This document shows positions 62,986 to 64,000 of a stretch of DNA of 64,000 nt, in pieces. Each line of letters opens with the position of its first letter. Position 1 is the first letter of the stretch. Source of the DNA: Muribaculaceae bacterium. GTDB lineage: Bacteria > Bacteroidota > Bacteroidia > Bacteroidales > Muribaculaceae. The stretch spans positions 177,649-241,648 of the forward strand of contig JAFLTV010000001.1 in the NCBI GenBank assembly GCA_022509105.1. The letters are read 5' to 3'. Position numbers and translations under genes: made by a program. The notes beneath the pieces were generated by a model. The model had not been told where the DNA came from and ran no database searches. It worked only from the letters and a program-made list of their open reading frames with translations.

Positions 62986-63525
62986 ATGAAGAAGTTATTC
63001 CTTTTAGTAGCAGTAGTCTTTGCTACTTTTTCAGCCTCTGCACAATTCTATTATGGAGGCGCTCTCGGTTTCACTCGTAATGCCACTGACAATGTCACAA
63101 CTGTTACAATTGCCCCTGAAGTTGGCTACTCTTTCAATGAAAAATGGTCATTGGGTGGTGTGCTCGATTATGATTATAATTTTAACAAAGGTGTGAAACT
63201 GAACATTTTTGAGATTTCACCTTATCTCCGTTACACCTATGCTCGCGTAGCAGACAACAAATTGAAATTCTTCGTTGATGGAGGCATCGGTTTTGGTGTG
63301 CAGAAAGTATCTAAAGGCGATGCAGGCTTTGTATATCATATCGGCTTCAAACCTGGTGTCTCATATTCTTTCGACGAGCACTGGAGTGTTGTGGCACATT
63401 TGGGAAATCTCGGATGGGAAGGCGCCACCGATAAAGCATCACAGGAATATGCCCGAAAGAACAAATTCACCTGGAACGTATTTGATTGGAACGATTTGAC
63501 CCTTGGTTTCTATTATTCATTCTAA
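62986..63525 (+). CDS. Outer-membrane beta-barrel protein (porin-like)
   Basis: The 179-residue protein has a signal peptide cut after SASA (MKKLFLLVAVVFATFSASAQ) and eight or so beta-strands with Gly and aromatic residues (GGALGFTRNATDNVTTVTIAPEVGY..., FKPGVSYSFDEHWSVVAHLGNLGW, TLGFYYSF) and a C-terminal Phe. This suits an OmpA-like/outer-membrane 8-stranded barrel. I used the ATG at 62986. Function unknown. A strong terminator follows. Confidence 0.85.
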   Translation: MKKLFLLVAVVFATFSASAQFYYGGALGFTRNATDNVTTVTIAPEVGYSFNEKWSLGGVLDYDYNFNKGVKLNIFEISPYLRYTYARVADNKLKFFVDGGIGFGVQKVSKGDAGFVYHIGFKPGVSYSFDEHWSVVAHLGNLGWEGATDKASQEYARKNKFTWNVFDWNDLTLGFYYSF

Positions 63526-63638
63526 AACAAAAGCCATAAAAGATAAGAAATCTTAACAACTACCGGTTTAAACGCTAAAGATTAAAGTATTATCGGTTTA
63601 ATTCACAATAGTTTAAAGATATATTAATATTAAATCGA

Positions 63639-63685
63639 GTAGGAGGTAAACACAAATTGTTGGTTTATCTCCTACTTTATTTTAT
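63639..63685 (+). terminator. Intrinsic terminator of the outer-membrane protein gene
   Basis: GTAGGAGGTAAAC (63639-63651) pairs with GTTTATCTCCTAC (63663-63675), followed by a T-rich tail (TTTATTTTATT). Confidence 0.85.
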
Positions 63686-63876
63686 TAAATTCCTCCATAG
63701 TTATTAGTCTTTTCTTATCAATAAGGGATTAAGCTATCTGCAGATCATGAAAAACTTACATGAATCTGAGCATGAAGCGAGCCAGAACCCGAACTTGAAA
63801 TATCAAACCCAACCTGTGAAGAAACAACACCTAATAGGGAAAAGATAAATTTTGAGATTTTATATTTGGCATAATT

Positions 63877-63908
63877 TTTGATATTTGAGAGAAAAGAATT
63901 AACTTTGC
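63877..63908 (+). promoter_or_regulatory. Promoter of the tRNA-Gln gene
   Basis: TTTG at 63877-63880, a 19-base spacer and TAACTTTGC at 63900-63908 match the Bacteroidota promoter consensus; the tRNA begins about 42 bases downstream. Confidence 0.7.
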
Positions 63909-63949
63909 ACTGAAATCAGGAACAACAATAATTGTTGACGCTTGAGAAT

Positions 63950-64000
63950 TGCCTTGTGGTGTAATGGTAGCACACCGGATTCTGGTTCCGTTTGTGAGAG
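63950..64000 (+). tRNA. tRNA-Gln (anticodon CTG), partial
   Basis: Only the first 51 bases are in the window. The acceptor strand TGCCTTG, D stem GTGT/GCAC with GGTA in its loop and an anticodon stem of CCGGA/TCCGT with loop TTCTGGT are visible; the anticodon CTG lies at 63982-63984. A U at position 1 is typical of bacterial tRNA-Gln. The outermost anticodon-stem pair (C-T) is mismatched. The T arm and 3' end lie beyond the window. Confidence 0.85.

Larger units (their letters stand above)
63526..63949. other. 420-base gap before the tRNA gene
   Basis: Contains the terminator of the barrel gene (63639-63685) and the tRNA promoter (63877-63908). A 33-codon frame at 63747-63848 (MKNLHESEHEAS...) shows no recognised similarity and is not called a gene. 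The rest has no feature I can support. Confidence 0.7.

Noticed and set aside
63747..63848. 33-codon frame before the tRNA
   Set aside because: Short, no similarity, and no supporting promoter or context.
1..64000. CRISPR arrays, insertion sequences, rRNA or prophage genes
   Set aside because: No regularly spaced repeats, transposase motifs, rRNA sequence or phage structural genes were seen on either strand.

Overview
The window looks like ordinary chromosome from a low-GC Bacteroidota, order Bacteroidales, possibly Muribaculaceae or a near relative. The family-level guess is inference. Support comes from lipoproteins with Bacteroidales-type signal peptides, a gliding-motility/T9SS-type C-terminal domain, DUF5686, DUF4923 and DUF5106 proteins, a meso-diaminopimelate dehydrogenase, an RprX/RprY-like two-component pair, the absence of obvious Shine-Dalgarno sequences, and promoters of the Bacteroidota form TTTG-N19-21-TAnnTTTG. 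No insertion sequence, CRISPR array, rRNA or prophage was seen.

Layout. 1-1.2 kb: the tail of an unknown gene, then two paralogous small membrane-protein genes, each followed by an identical 107-bp structured element. 1.2-6.3 kb (minus): a tight unit ribE-cmk-ispH-tadA-menA-dnaB. 6.4-14.5 kb (plus): a leader with a terminator hairpin, a histidine phosphatase, a Yip1-like protein, smpB, a U32 protein, a CstA-like carrier, a META lipoprotein, hslR and pth. 14.5-20 kb (minus): a TolC/MacA/MacB-type efflux operon ending in tilS. 20-25.4 kb: a thioredoxin-fold lipoprotein, ruvX, rpmE (type B), an AspT-like transporter, ddh and an MgtC-like protein. 25.4-29 kb: a sparse AT-rich stretch with a small lipoprotein, an HTH regulator and a T9SS-type protein. 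29-36.5 kb: uvrA, a broken inverted fragment, and a 1,364-residue AlbA_2-domain protein. 36.5-47 kb: ftsE-like, radA and an rRNA/tRNA methyltransferase (minus), then nfo, an SLC45-like MFS carrier with a large insert, a small membrane protein, dxs, trkA and trkH. 47-57.4 kb: a ThiF-like protein, MscS, a clostripain-family lipoprotein, rprXY-like genes, plsC, DUF5686 and DUF4923 proteins. 57.4-64 kb: glgB, an ATPase/TOPRIM-like DUF4435 protein, two small nucleic-acid-linked proteins, a decayed Crp/Fnr gene, an outer-membrane protein and the start of a tRNA-Gln gene.

Most genes are housekeeping: isoprenoid and quinone synthesis (dxs, ispH, menA), translation quality (smpB, pth, tilS, tadA, hslR, L31), DNA repair (uvrA, radA, nfo, ruvX) and potassium uptake (trkAH). 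The least explained items are the duplicated 107-bp RNA-like element, the giant AlbA_2 protein together with the inverted fragment of its own gene, the DUF4435 ATPase linked to glgB, and the hairpin leader before the phosphatase gene. I did not find a convincing complete new multi-gene defence system; these are the best candidates for something undescribed.
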